Counted from the stretch's first letter, positions 33,001 through 41,775 are shown. The stretch is 42,169 bases of DNA from Candidatus Muiribacterium halophilum (GCA_023228995.1 JALOAD010000030.1:1-42169); one strand, 5' to 3'. Notes: generated by a model from the letters alone, not told the origin. Program-made: numbers and translations.

Positions 33001-33402
33001 ATGAAATTAACAACTAAAAGTGAGTATTGTCTGCTTGCACTCATATATATTGCTAGAAATGAAAACATGGGATATGTGCGTTCAAAAGATATTTGTGAAT
33101 TTTATAATATATCAAGAAAATATGTTGAATCTCTTTTATCTTTGTTGAAAACAAACGGTATAATCAAAGCTAAGACTGGTAAAGGTGGCGGATTTAAACT
33201 TGCTAGAAAAAGTAATGAAATATCTCTTGCTGAAATTATAAGAACTATGGATGGAGCTTTAGCTCCGGTTCTTTCTGTAAGTAAATTTTTTCATGAAGAT
33301 ACTCCATTGATGAAAGAACCAACTCTTCTTTGTGTTTTTGGGGAAATTAGAGATTATATATCTAATAGGCTAGAAAACACCTTTTTATCTTCATTTCTTT
33401 AG
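33001..33402 (+). CDS. Rrf2 family transcriptional regulator
   Basis: 133 residues from the ATG giving MKLTTKSEYCLLALIYIAR, the canonical Rrf2 start; an upstream ATG at 32965 is less family-like. The winged helix is followed by YVESLLSLLKTNGIIKAKTGKGGGFKLAR. The three clustered cysteines of IscR/NsrR types are missing (only one Cys near LLCVFGEI), so an iron-sulfur cluster is unlikely and a CymR-like ligand or protein partner is more probable. Likely controls the divergent permease. Confidence 0.92.
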   Translation: MKLTTKSEYCLLALIYIARNENMGYVRSKDICEFYNISRKYVESLLSLLKTNGIIKAKTGKGGGFKLARKSNEISLAEIIRTMDGALAPVLSVSKFFHEDTPLMKEPTLLCVFGEIRDYISNRLENTFLSSFL

Positions 33403-33493
33403 TGATTTTAATAAAAACTTGTGGCAGGAATTTGATTTATCGCTTAGAATTAATAGAAATACAGATAAAGGTCTTTTTATATGGGAGGTAATT

Positions 33494-35041
33494 GTGAATT
33501 GTAAAAAATTGATGGTAATTTTAGTAGTTTTTTTGTTGATTAATAATGTTTATGCACAAAATAAAGCTTATGGTATATATTCTGAAGGATATGAAGGTGT
33601 TGAAAAAAAAGCTATAAAAGATGCTGAGGGTTTTGTGGTTACAAAACAGCAAATTACTCCGAGTTTAGGTATGATGCCTATTTTTTCTGAAAGTGTTATT
33701 GATGATGTTGAGCTTGTAAAAAAAGTTCTTAAATATACTTTGGATAGTTCTCAACCGGTAGTTGATAATAACAATTCTGTGCAAGATTTTTCGGTTGATT
33801 CTTTTTTTAATCAAAATTATGTGATTGATAATGAAGAAGATGATGATTTTGTTGATATTGCACCTGAAGGTACGGTTGAAATTTTAATTTATGATAGGAT
33901 TAAGACTTATTCTGAATTAACAATTCTTGAATATGAACTTGAGTTAGAAGAAAAGAATGGTAAGGTTATTTCTGAAGAAAAATATACGAAAGTTGTTAAA
34001 AAACTTCAAAAGATTGATGAAGAGATATTTAATGAAGTTGAAAAAAAAGCTGATAAATTTATTGATAAATTTGTGAATTTTATTGGTAAAAAAGCAAAAA
34101 AAGGTGATATTTTAGCTCTAGCTGCAACGATTTCTGGTATTAGAGAATTTATTGAAGGTAAATTAAATGTTGAGAGTGATGAAAAACTTGAGATTTTTGT
34201 TGAGTTTTTAAAAAAAGCTGAAGAAACTGCTGTACTTATTGTTCGGTTAATGGAAGAAGACAATACTTTTAAAAAATATTATCTTTTGTATCTTACTATA
34301 AATAATATATTTATTAATGAGTATAAGCCTATTTTTGATGAAAAAGATATTGTTGCAAATACAGAACAAAGTACTAATGAGGTTGAAGTTGTTAATGATA
34401 GTGTTGTTGCGAATGTTGCAGAGCATTCTTCTCAAACTAATGTTAATACTGAAGGTATGACTTTATCAAAAGATATTAAATTTGAAAATCTTATTGAAAA
34501 TTTTGAGTTTGAATCTCAAACTACTATGACTCAGGCTGATATTCAGAATTTTTTAGTTAAAAAAGGTTCATGTCTTAAAAATTCTTATAGAGGTAAATAT
34601 CCTTCTGAAATTATATATAGAGTTTGTCAGCAGTATAATATTAATCCTAAGCTTATGCTTGTTACTTTTCAAAAAGAACAGAGTCTTATATCTAAAAAAT
34701 CTGTTAGTGAATCAAAGCTTGATTGGGCTCTTGGTGTTGGTTGTTATGATAATGGTACAAAGAATTCTAAATATCAAGGGTTTGAAAAACAGATTGCTTC
34801 AGCAGCTAAGATTTACAGACATTGGTTTGATGATGGTAAAAAACTTAATGTTAGTCTTAATGGTTATAGGATGAAAGTTAATTATGGTAGTGCTTATCAG
34901 TATATGGAAAATGAGGCTTCTTATTCTTTATATAGATATACTCCTCATACTGTGGATATTCGCCTTAATGTTAAGGGTGGTGGAAATTATCTGTTTGGAA
35001 AGATTTATATTGATTTCTGGAATGGATTTTTGAGAGAGTGA
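33494..35041 (+). CDS. Secreted protein with C-terminal lysozyme-like domain
   Basis: 515 residues from a GTG with GGAGG 6 nt upstream. This start gives a clean signal peptide (KKLMVILVVFLLINNVYA, then Q). Upstream start codons would spoil it. Residues ~25-300 are acidic and mostly helical with no known domain. The last ~180 residues resemble lysozyme-like murein hydrolase domains: ITQADIQNFL-like start, INPKLMLVTFQKEQSLI with a candidate catalytic Glu, ALGVGCYDNG and a Tyr-rich end. Periplasmic cell-wall cleavage is a reasonable guess, not proven. Confidence 0.65.
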   Translation: MNCKKLMVILVVFLLINNVYAQNKAYGIYSEGYEGVEKKAIKDAEGFVVTKQQITPSLGMMPIFSESVIDDVELVKKVLKYTLDSSQPVVDNNNSVQDFSVDSFFNQNYVIDNEEDDDFVDIAPEGTVEILIYDRIKTYSELTILEYELELEEKNGKVISEEKYTKVVKKLQKIDEEIFNEVEKKADKFIDKFVNFIGKKAKKGDILALAATISGIREFIEGKLNVESDEKLEIFVEFLKKAEETAVLIVRLMEEDNTFKKYYLLYLTINNIFINEYKPIFDEKDIVANTEQSTNEVEVVNDSVVANVAEHSSQTNVNTEGMTLSKDIKFENLIENFEFESQTTMTQADIQNFLVKKGSCLKNSYRGKYPSEIIYRVCQQYNINPKLMLVTFQKEQSLISKKSVSESKLDWALGVGCYDNGTKNSKYQGFEKQIASAAKIYRHWFDDGKKLNVSLNGYRMKVNYGSAYQYMENEASYSLYRYTPHTVDIRLNVKGGGNYLFGKIYIDFWNGFLRE

Positions 35042-35042
35042 A

Positions 35043-35095
35043 AAGCGTCGGGATGAAACCGGGGTTAGGGATTAAAATGTTCAGTGAACATTTTG
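35043..35095 (+). repeat. G-run 11-bp repeat plus AATGTTC hairpin
   Basis: TCGGGATGAAA and CCGGGGTTAGG directly after the stop, then AATGTTC-AGT-GAACATT. The same hairpin core is the middle of the long hairpin at 8330-8364. Confidence 0.65.
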
Positions 35096-35149
35096 TTGAT
35101 GTTTAATTTGTAATTAAAGGAAAAAGCTTTAAATCTATTTCAATTCTGT

Positions 35150-35155
35150 TATAAT
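35150..35155 (+). promoter_or_regulatory. -10 box next to start codon (leaderless candidate)
   Basis: TATAAT ends 9 nt before the ATG at 35165, and no ribosome binding site lies between them. A start of transcription 6-8 nt after the box would fall on or next to the ATG. No good -35 is seen. Confidence 0.4.
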
Positions 35156-35164
35156 GTAGAAATT

Positions 35165-35890
35165 ATGAATAGATTTGTTTTATTTACAATTATTATAATT
35201 ACTTTTTTATGTATTAATACTTTTGGTGATTTTATTAATACTCCATCTTTAAATTCAGATGAACAAGTAACTTTTTCTTTACAGGATTATAAAAGCTCGG
35301 GCAATGATTTTAATTTAAAAACTTCTTCTTTTTATTACAAACCAATTATTAAACAAAAGTTTTCTCTTGGTCTTAAATATTCAAATGTTTCTTCTAGTGA
35401 GAGCAATACTAAATACATTTCAGATTCTATTCAATACGATTTTTTATTTAATAATGGTAAAAATACATTTTGTATTACTTATAAAGATTTTAGAGAGTCT
35501 GGCTTTTATGATGCTGTTATTTTTAATTTTGGCATGGTTGGAATTGGATATAATTTTAATGGTTCAGATAATATTGATTCTATAGCTGGTTTTGGTGGTT
35601 ATGATTATACAAATTTTTTAAAAAAGAAAAAACTTGTTAAACCTTTATATTCGTCTGATTTTATTCCTGATATGTTTTTTATATTTAATAGAGAATTTTA
35701 TATTAAATCTGATTTATCTTTAAAGTATGATTATAACGGTGATTATAGTACTTATTCACTTTTATATAAATTTAAGGAATTTGCTATTGAGTTTGGTAAA
35801 AGGGATAAAGGCGATTATGATAAGTTATCTGAACTTGCTGGGATTAAACTTTCAACATCTTTTTTTAGATTTATATATAAATTAAACTGA
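35165..35890 (+). CDS. Exported protein of unknown function
   Basis: 241 residues with an N-terminal signal peptide (residues ~1-21, RFVLFTIIIITFLCINTFG). The remainder is rich in aromatic residues and alternating strands (YSLLYKFKEFAIEFGKRD, FFRFIYKLN at the end), which suggests a small outer-membrane or periplasmic beta protein. No family recognised. A TATAAT is placed for leaderless transcription. The next gene starts 7 nt after its stop, so they may be co-transcribed. Confidence 0.7.
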   Translation: MNRFVLFTIIIITFLCINTFGDFINTPSLNSDEQVTFSLQDYKSSGNDFNLKTSSFYYKPIIKQKFSLGLKYSNVSSSESNTKYISDSIQYDFLFNNGKNTFCITYKDFRESGFYDAVIFNFGMVGIGYNFNGSDNIDSIAGFGGYDYTNFLKKKKLVKPLYSSDFIPDMFFIFNREFYIKSDLSLKYDYNGDYSTYSLLYKFKEFAIEFGKRDKGDYDKLSELAGIKLSTSFFRFIYKLN

Positions 35891-35897
35891 GGTATTT

Positions 35898-36914
35898 ATG
35901 TATTCTGTTGTTCATTTTATTATGGTTTTTATTGGTACTATTACTGGTTTTACTATAGCTAATTTTACTGAAAATTCTTTTTTTGTTGAACTTTTTCCTG
36001 AAAATCCTGTTTTATATACTTCGTTGTTGTTTGGGAGTTCTGGGTATTTATTAGGTGTGCTTGTTGCTTTATTTGTTAATTTTATAATTAAAAGTATGAT
36101 GGAAAAAATTAAAATTCACAATACTATTCCAGTTATAACTGGTATGGTTGCCGGTCTTGTTCTTGTTAATTTGTTGCTTATACCGGTTTATATTTTTTTT
36201 ATAAATCTTGGTAGTTCTGGTATGGTTATAAAATATTTGAAATTATTTGTACCTTTGTTTTTTAATATTGTTTTTGCTTATGCTGGTGCTAAATTTGGTG
36301 AAAAATATTTTCTTGAGGATAATAAAGTTGATTCTGCTATAGTTATTGATTCAAACATAATAATTGATGGTAGAATTGATAAAATTCTTCAAACTGGTTT
36401 TTTATTTAAAAATGTTATTGTTCCTGATTTTATTATTACTGAACTGCAAATTCTTGCTGATTCATCAGATGATATGAAGAGAAAAAAAGGTAGAGATGGA
36501 CTTGTTTTGGTTGAAGAGCTTATTAATAAAAAATATGTAACAACTATTGATTTTTTGGATGAAAAAACTGTTGAAACTGATGATAAACTTATTAATCTGT
36601 GTCAGAAATATGGTAATATTTTGTTATCTAATGATTATAATTTGATAAAAAAAGCTAATATTAAAAGTGTTAAGACTTTGTTTATGAAAGAGCTTGAGGA
36701 TAGTATTAAACCCAATGTTCTTGTTGGTGATTTGTTTTTTATTAATCTGATTAAAGCAGGTAAAGAAAAAAGTCAGGCTGTTGGTTATTTAAGCGATGGT
36801 ACTATGATTGTAGCTCAAAATGGTGAAAATTTTGTTGGTCAAAAAGTTAAAATTGAAGTTAAAAATATTGTTCATACAAATGCTGGGAAAATTGTATTTG
36901 GAGATGTTGTATAA
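35898..36914 (+). CDS. PIN and TRAM domain membrane protein (YacL-like)
   Basis: 338 residues. Four membrane segments in residues 1-135, a PIN ribonuclease-type domain (~148-275) with VIDSNIIIDGRI, ITELQILADSSDDMKRKKGRDG and LLSNDYNL acidic positions, and a C-terminal TRAM domain (~282-338, VGQKVKIEV). This order matches the YacL/PilT-like family, whose cellular target is unsettled. GAGG precedes the ATG. A perfect 11-bp repeat follows the stop. Confidence 0.92.
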   Translation: MYSVVHFIMVFIGTITGFTIANFTENSFFVELFPENPVLYTSLLFGSSGYLLGVLVALFVNFIIKSMMEKIKIHNTIPVITGMVAGLVLVNLLLIPVYIFFINLGSSGMVIKYLKLFVPLFFNIVFAYAGAKFGEKYFLEDNKVDSAIVIDSNIIIDGRIDKILQTGFLFKNVIVPDFIITELQILADSSDDMKRKKGRDGLVLVEELINKKYVTTIDFLDEKTVETDDKLINLCQKYGNILLSNDYNLIKKANIKSVKTLFMKELEDSIKPNVLVGDLFFINLIKAGKEKSQAVGYLSDGTMIVAQNGENFVGQKVKIEVKNIVHTNAGKIVFGDVV

Positions 36915-36917
36915 AAA

Positions 36918-36962
36918 CTGGGATGAAACTGGGATGAAACTGGGATGAAACTGGGGTTGGGG
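36918..36962 (+). repeat. CTGGGATGAAA 11-bp tandem repeat, G-quadruplex-like
   Basis: Three exact units at 36918, 36929 and 36940, then CTGGGGTTGGGG. The array starts within 4 nt of the stop codon. GGG runs recur every 11 bp on the coding strand. Confidence 0.9.
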
Positions 36963-37090
36963 ATCAAAATGTTCAATTGTTTTTTTCTATTGATTTATAA
37001 AATGGTTTGTGATATATAGTAAAAGTAAGAAGTTTAGTATATTTACTTATAATTGTATAAGAAAGCGATTTTTCGCTATAAGGGGTAATA

Positions 37091-37864
37091 ATGCTTGTTA
37101 AAGATATAATGAATCGTAAATTTATAAAAGTTTTGAAGAGTGAAAAAGCTTCTGATATTAGAAAAAAACTCATGATGTATAATGCAAAAAGTGTTATTGT
37201 GACTGATAATGAAAAGATTGCAGGTGTTATTACTAATAACGACATTATAAAAACTCTTGATCTTAATGAAACTGCAAGTTCTATTATGGATCGTGATTTT
37301 ATAACTGTATATGAAGATGCTTCTATTCAGGAAGCAGCTCAGATTCTTCTTGACCATAGTTTTGTTTCTTTACCTGTAACTGATTCTAATAATAAGCTTG
37401 TTGGTACTATAAGTGAATCTGATGTTGTGAAAGATGTTGTTAAGGGTAAACCGGTTCATCCTAAACTTTCTCAAGAGAGAATTACTGTATATCTTGCTAT
37501 GACTGAGGATAGAGAAAGGGAATTATATTGGCTTGAAAAGTGTAATCAGTATAATTTTCCGTGTGCGACTACTCAGGTTGGAGAAAGTGCTGAGAGACTT
37601 GCGATAAAAATGCGAGAATCAGCGATTGTTGCTGCTATTGCAAGAAGTGTTATTAAAGAAGACCTTAGAGAAAAAATGGCAGTGTCTAATGCTGTTAAAG
37701 ATGTTTATGCTCAGATTAATCTTATAAATCCTGGACTCGGTGGTGGTTTTAAGATTGCTATTACAAGGGGAAATGGGATAATTGTTGTTGCAGCCTACGG
37801 CAGATGTGGTCATGCTCTTGCAAATGGTCCTCAAACTGTAAATGTAGGTTATAGTGTTATATGA
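37091..37864 (+). CDS. CBS-domain protein with HutP-like C-terminal domain
   Basis: 257 residues. Two CBS motifs in residues 1-120 (VKDIMNRKFIKV; VSLPVTDSNNKLVGTISESDVV). The C-terminal part (~125-257) has LSQERITVYLAMTEDRERE, ATTQVGESAERLAIKMRES, VSNAVKDVYAQI and AAYGRCGHAL. Its layout recalls HutP, an RNA-binding antiterminator responding to histidine and metal ions, though I judge this by remembered patterns only. AGGGG precedes the ATG. A small hairpin AGCGA-TTTT-TCGCT (37063-37076) lies in the leader. Confidence 0.8.
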   Translation: MLVKDIMNRKFIKVLKSEKASDIRKKLMMYNAKSVIVTDNEKIAGVITNNDIIKTLDLNETASSIMDRDFITVYEDASIQEAAQILLDHSFVSLPVTDSNNKLVGTISESDVVKDVVKGKPVHPKLSQERITVYLAMTEDRERELYWLEKCNQYNFPCATTQVGESAERLAIKMRESAIVAAIARSVIKEDLREKMAVSNAVKDVYAQINLINPGLGGGFKIAITRGNGIIVVAAYGRCGHALANGPQTVNVGYSVI

Positions 37865-37910
37865 ATTATAGAGCGGTGAAAATTTTTGTGTGAAGTGTAA
37901 AGTTTTAAAT

Positions 37911-39230
37911 CTATTTATTTATACTTGTTGCATTTTTATATAAATGTAAAAAATCTTGTAGATTTTCAAGATTTTTAATCTTATTAAAAATATATTTAGG
38001 GGATAAATAAAATTCATGCATTATATTACTTTGAATTTTCTGTAATTTCTTTTGCGTTATAAGTCCTTTTGTTGGGTCAAGATCTATTTTACTGCTGTTT
38101 TTATTTTCAATTGTAGTACCATGCTTTGGTATTAAAATGTTTAATGAAAGATAATCTGGTTTTAATTTATGAATAAATGTTTCTGTTTTTTTTATATGAG
38201 TTAAATTTTCTTCTTTAAATCCAATTATAAATATACCAACAGTGTTTATTTTTAATTTACGACAGTTATCAAAAAAATCTATATATGTTTGGTTTTGTAT
38301 GATTTTACCATATTTACTTCTTGTTGAAAAACTTCCTGATTCTACTCCAACTTCTATTGTATGAAGCCCTGATTTTTTAAGCATTTTTAATGTTTTAAAA
38401 TCCATAACATCAGCTCTTGAGTATATTGTGTAAGGAAGGTTAGTTTTTTTTATTATTTGAGCTATTTCAGTTAAATGTTCTTTATTATATCCAAATGTTT
38501 GATCTCTAAAATGTATATATTGAAAATTGAATTTCTTTATATTTTTTAATTCTAAAGCGAAGTTTGAGGGATTTCTTAGGGAGGGGTTTATATTTTCAAA
38601 ATGACAGTATTTGCAAGCGAATGGACAGCCATAAGTTGTAAGTGTTGTGTAAATTGGACTTTTGTATGTATAAGGTAAATTATAGTTTTTTTTATTAAAT
38701 AATGAAATTTTAGGTTTTGGAATTGAAAATATACTTGGTATTTCTTCTATATTAGCTGAATTTCTTGTTATTATATTAAATAAATTTACAATATTATTGT
38801 TTTCTATATAATCTTTTATATTATTATGACATATATTGGTTATACAAGCATTTATGAAATTGTGTTTGTTTAAAATTTCTTTAAAATTAGATCTTACAAT
38901 ATCTCCCGTTACTATGATTTTTGATTTGCATATAATGCTAATTTTTTTTAAAAAATCAAAGTCTGAGTTGAGTGAAGCACTTGCTGTTTGTGATATTATT
39001 ATGTCTGGTGATAAATTTTTTATATTACTTAAAGCTTTATGTTTATGGTGTTTGTTGTAAATACAATCATATAAAATAATATTATATTCTTTTAAAAATC
39101 CTGATAATATTTGTAAATCAAGTGGTTGCCATAAATAACTGCTTTTTGTGGTGTGTGAACAGTAATAATCTCGCTGAACTGAACGATTGAAAGGTGGATT
39201 TAAAAGCAGTATTTTTTTTTTAGTTTTCAT
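37911..39230 (-). CDS. Radical SAM protein with N-terminal B12-binding-like domain
   Basis: 439 residues. The SAM [4Fe-4S] motif is TYGCPFACKYCHF (C202, C206, C209). The N-terminal ~150 residues have the LLLNPPF start and Rossmann-type pattern of B12-binding radical SAM proteins, but no DxHxxG, so cobalamin may be bound base-on or not at all. Reaction unknown; family members methylate or rearrange lipids and other metabolites. Transcribed from a single-gene unit on the minus strand; no ribosome binding site but a TATAAT near the start. Confidence 0.88.
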   Translation of the reverse strand: MKTKKKILLLNPPFNRSVQRDYYCSHTTKSSYLWQPLDLQILSGFLKEYNIILYDCIYNKHHKHKALSNIKNLSPDIIISQTASASLNSDFDFLKKISIICKSKIIVTGDIVRSNFKEILNKHNFINACITNICHNNIKDYIENNNIVNLFNIITRNSANIEEIPSIFSIPKPKISLFNKKNYNLPYTYKSPIYTTLTTYGCPFACKYCHFENINPSLRNPSNFALELKNIKKFNFQYIHFRDQTFGYNKEHLTEIAQIIKKTNLPYTIYSRADVMDFKTLKMLKKSGLHTIEVGVESGSFSTRSKYGKIIQNQTYIDFFDNCRKLKINTVGIFIIGFKEENLTHIKKTETFIHKLKPDYLSLNILIPKHGTTIENKNSSKIDLDPTKGLITQKKLQKIQSNIMHEFYLSPKYIFNKIKNLENLQDFLHLYKNATSINK

Positions 39231-39238
39231 TATATAAC

Positions 39239-39244
39239 ATTATA
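39239..39244 (-). promoter_or_regulatory. -10 box next to start codon of the radical SAM gene
   Basis: On the minus strand TATAAT is followed by 8 nt and then the ATG at 39230. No Shine-Dalgarno sequence is present. This fits a leaderless or very short-leader transcript. Confidence 0.4.
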
Positions 39245-39394
39245 CTGTATTTAAGCTGTTTTTTAAAGAAGAATACCCTGTTATTAAAAACCTAAAGCAG
39301 ATCCCGACCCAGAATCTCAACTATACTGTTCTTATACGCTTCATATACTTGCATACTGTTTTTAATACTTATTTCCTTTTTTTATGAATGCTGA

Positions 39395-39400
39395 TATAAT
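39395..39400 (+). promoter_or_regulatory. -10 box next to start codon of the GT-C gene
   Basis: TATAAT followed by TTTTTT and the ATG at 39407; no Shine-Dalgarno sequence and no clear -35. Third case of this arrangement. Between this box and the radical SAM gene, ~39299-39318 holds GATCCCGACCCAGAATCTC, a relic of the CCCGGCTCAGAAT repeat found near 41957. Confidence 0.4.
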
Positions 39401-39406
39401 TTTTTT

Positions 39407-40864
39407 ATGAAATCATGCGAGAATATAAATAGTTATAGCAATAATTTATTAAATAACAATTTGTTATATAAATGTATTATATATAGTCTGCTGTTTTTTT
39501 TATCAAGATGGTTTTTTTTAACTGATTATATTTTTAATAGTGATGAAATGGTATCTTATAGAATGTTGGATAATTTTTATGAATATTTTGTAAAAGATGT
39601 TCATTTATTTTTTTATGATTATCTGACTGTTGGGGTTTTTTCATTTTTTTTTGGTAAAAATATTTTATTTTTACGTATTTTAAATATTTTTTTTTCGCTT
39701 GCAACTGTATTTGTAATTGGTGATATTATTTGTAAAAAAATTTCTAAAAAATTAAGTTATGTTTTTTTCATTTTCTACTTATTTTCACCATTTTTTTTAT
39801 TTTATTCAATTTATACTGAATGTTATACATTTAGTCTTTTTCTTATTAGTTTGTTTCTGAGATATATGTTGATTTTAGATTTTAAAAAAAATAAATGGAT
39901 TTTGTTTTTTGTTATTATGTTTGCTGGATATACTCATTATTTTAATATTATTTTTTTATTTATCTTTTGTTTTATTTATTATCTTTTAAAAAAAATAACC
40001 TTTAAAGAAATATTATTTTATTTTATATCGTTTTTACCTCTGATTTTTCTTGTGTTTTATAAATATTACATTGGCATGGATAATAGCGAACTTTTTGATT
40101 TTAACTCAATTCTTTTATCTTTTTATTTAGATAAAAACATTTTTTCTTCGATTTTTTACATTATTTCAGGAATTATTATTGAAATGAAATATGTTGTTTT
40201 CCCTGTAATTATTTATATTTTATTTTTTTTATATAGTATTTATAAAGAAAAAGATTTTTATGTTAAAACAACTTATTTATCAGCTTTTATATATTCTTTG
40301 ATTGTTTTTATTATATCTTTGTATGCTAATTTTAAATTTGATGCAAAATCATTTACTAATGATTATATGGTTATTGTATCTTTTATATTTCTTTTACCTT
40401 TATTGAAGTTTTTAAGTGGTAAAAACACTAAATATTTGCTTTTTATAATTTTATGCATTTTTATTTTTCAAGATTTGAATTTTTATTATAAAGTAAAAAA
40501 TATTAATTCGAGTTTTGATAGATTAAAAAAGATATCACATTCCAAAAAAACATCTTTTGTTGTTCATTCTGATGCTATTGCAGAAAGGTTGACTGATGAG
40601 TTTGTTAGAGTGATATTTAAAAAAGAACCTATTTATTTTAAAGAAGATATTTTGGATTTTGATATTATTATTGTTCCATTTTATTTTACAAAAGATATTA
40701 CATATAATGTTGATAAAAAAATCAGTGATGAGAAAGCTGTTTATATTGAAAAAATAATAAAACATAGTAAGATTATTAAAGAAAATACAAAAAATCTTTA
40801 TTTTATTGAAGATTTTTTTATTGGAACAGACATATACAGTGTATTTAGCAAGAGGGAAAATTGA
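39407..40864 (+). CDS. GT-C (GT39-like) membrane glycosyltransferase
   Basis: 485 residues with about ten hydrophobic segments. The first periplasmic loop carries FNSDEMVSY, the acidic pair typical of GT39/ArnT-like enzymes that use polyprenyl-phosphate sugars. A soluble C-terminal tail of ~130 residues ends in the periplasm. It overlaps the following GT2 gene by 4 bp. The pair fits a scheme where the GT2 makes polyprenyl-P-hexose and this enzyme transfers it; the acceptor is unknown. Confidence 0.85.
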   Translation: MKSCENINSYSNNLLNNNLLYKCIIYSLLFFLSRWFFLTDYIFNSDEMVSYRMLDNFYEYFVKDVHLFFYDYLTVGVFSFFFGKNILFLRILNIFFSLATVFVIGDIICKKISKKLSYVFFIFYLFSPFFLFYSIYTECYTFSLFLISLFLRYMLILDFKKNKWILFFVIMFAGYTHYFNIIFLFIFCFIYYLLKKITFKEILFYFISFLPLIFLVFYKYYIGMDNSELFDFNSILLSFYLDKNIFSSIFYIISGIIIEMKYVVFPVIIYILFFLYSIYKEKDFYVKTTYLSAFIYSLIVFIISLYANFKFDAKSFTNDYMVIVSFIFLLPLLKFLSGKNTKYLLFIILCIFIFQDLNFYYKVKNINSSFDRLKKISHSKKTSFVVHSDAIAERLTDEFVRVIFKKEPIYFKEDILDFDIIIVPFYFTKDITYNVDKKISDEKAVYIEKIIKHSKIIKENTKNLYFIEDFFIGTDIYSVFSKREN

Positions 40865-41583
40865 ATATAAATAATAATTTATCATTTGTAATACCTGTTT
40901 TTAATGAAAAGCAAAATATAAGAATTTTAGTTGATGAGATATTAGAATTAAGTCCTAAATTAGCAAGTTTTGAGATAATTATTGTAGATGATGGTTCTGA
41001 TGAGAATATTTATAGTGAAATTTGTGATGCTGATAAAGTTGTTTATATTAAGCATAAAAAAAATTTAGGTCAGGGAAAAGCTCTTCTAACAGGAATTGAA
41101 AAAGCTAAATTTGATATTATTGTTACTTTAGATGGTGATTTACAAAATGATGTTAAAGATATTTTTAAAATGTATTATTTAATGATTCAAAAAAATCTTG
41201 ATATGGTTTGTGGATATAGAAAAAATCGTAAAGATCCTTTATTGAAAAATATTTCTTCAAGAATTTCTTATTTTTTTAGAGAATTACTTCTCAAAGATAA
41301 TATATATGATAGTGGTTGTGCATTAAAAGTATGTAAAAAGAATGCTCTTTTGTCTGTTAGATTGGATAAAAATTTTTTTATGTTTGTAACTGCTTTGTTT
41401 GAATTTGAAGGTTTTAAAGTTGGTCAATGTATTGTTACTCATAGACCAAGAATGCATGGAAATACTAAATATAGTTATTTATCACAGTTTTTCACTGGAT
41501 TTAGTTATATTTTTTACTTGTATTTTATTCGAAAAATTAAAAGAAAGAACAGAAAGGGTGAAGAAGCGGGAAAACCGGGATGA
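40861..41583 (+). CDS. GT2 glycosyltransferase, polyprenyl-phosphate hexose synthase type
   Basis: 240 residues from a TTG overlapping the preceding stop, with AGAGGG upstream. FVIPVFNEKQNI, IIVDDGSDEN, GQGKALLTGI and TLDGDLQND give the DPM1-like GT-A fold with DxD. The HGNTKY near the end supports the polyprenyl-phosphate mannose/glucose synthase group. No C-terminal membrane pair as in GtrB. The last residues (GEEAGKPG) are encoded by a G-run repeat that continues past the stop. Confidence 0.88.
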   Translation: MNINNNLSFVIPVFNEKQNIRILVDEILELSPKLASFEIIIVDDGSDENIYSEICDADKVVYIKHKKNLGQGKALLTGIEKAKFDIIVTLDGDLQNDVKDIFKMYYLMIQKNLDMVCGYRKNRKDPLLKNISSRISYFFRELLLKDNIYDSGCALKVCKKNALLSVRLDKNFFMFVTALFEFEGFKVGQCIVTHRPRMHGNTKYSYLSQFFTGFSYIFYLYFIRKIKRKNRKGEEAGKPG

Positions 41584-41596
41584 AGCCGGGGAAAGT
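41560..41596 (+). repeat. G-run repeat crossing the GT2 stop codon
   Basis: GCGGGAAAA, CCGGGATGAA and GCCGGGG words at about 10-11-bp spacing, starting before and ending after the stop at 41583. Confidence 0.65.
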
Positions 41597-41648
41597 AAAT
41601 AGCAAAAACATTTTATTCAGACGAAACACTCTAAATGGAAATAGACAT

Positions 41649-41775
41649 TATTGATTTTTATTTTTTAAACAAAAAGATTTTGATTTTTATAAAAGATTAA
41701 AAAAATATATCTTGCAACAATTACAAGAACTCGTTAGAAATTTTTCAAATTATATTAAATCATTAAGGAGTTTTT
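41649..41775 (+). repeat. 127-bp direct repeat, copy 1 (partner 42043-42169)
   Basis: Identical to the last 127 bases of the window at offset 394, where it continues past the edge. One frame without stop reads FKQKDFDFYKRLKKYILQ and so on to TAAGGAG, but it has no start codon, so it may be a remnant of a coding end or leader. It finishes in AAGGAGTTTTT, which resembles a ribosome binding site without a start. Gene-free region 41584-42169 holds only this pair and the element between. Confidence 0.85.
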
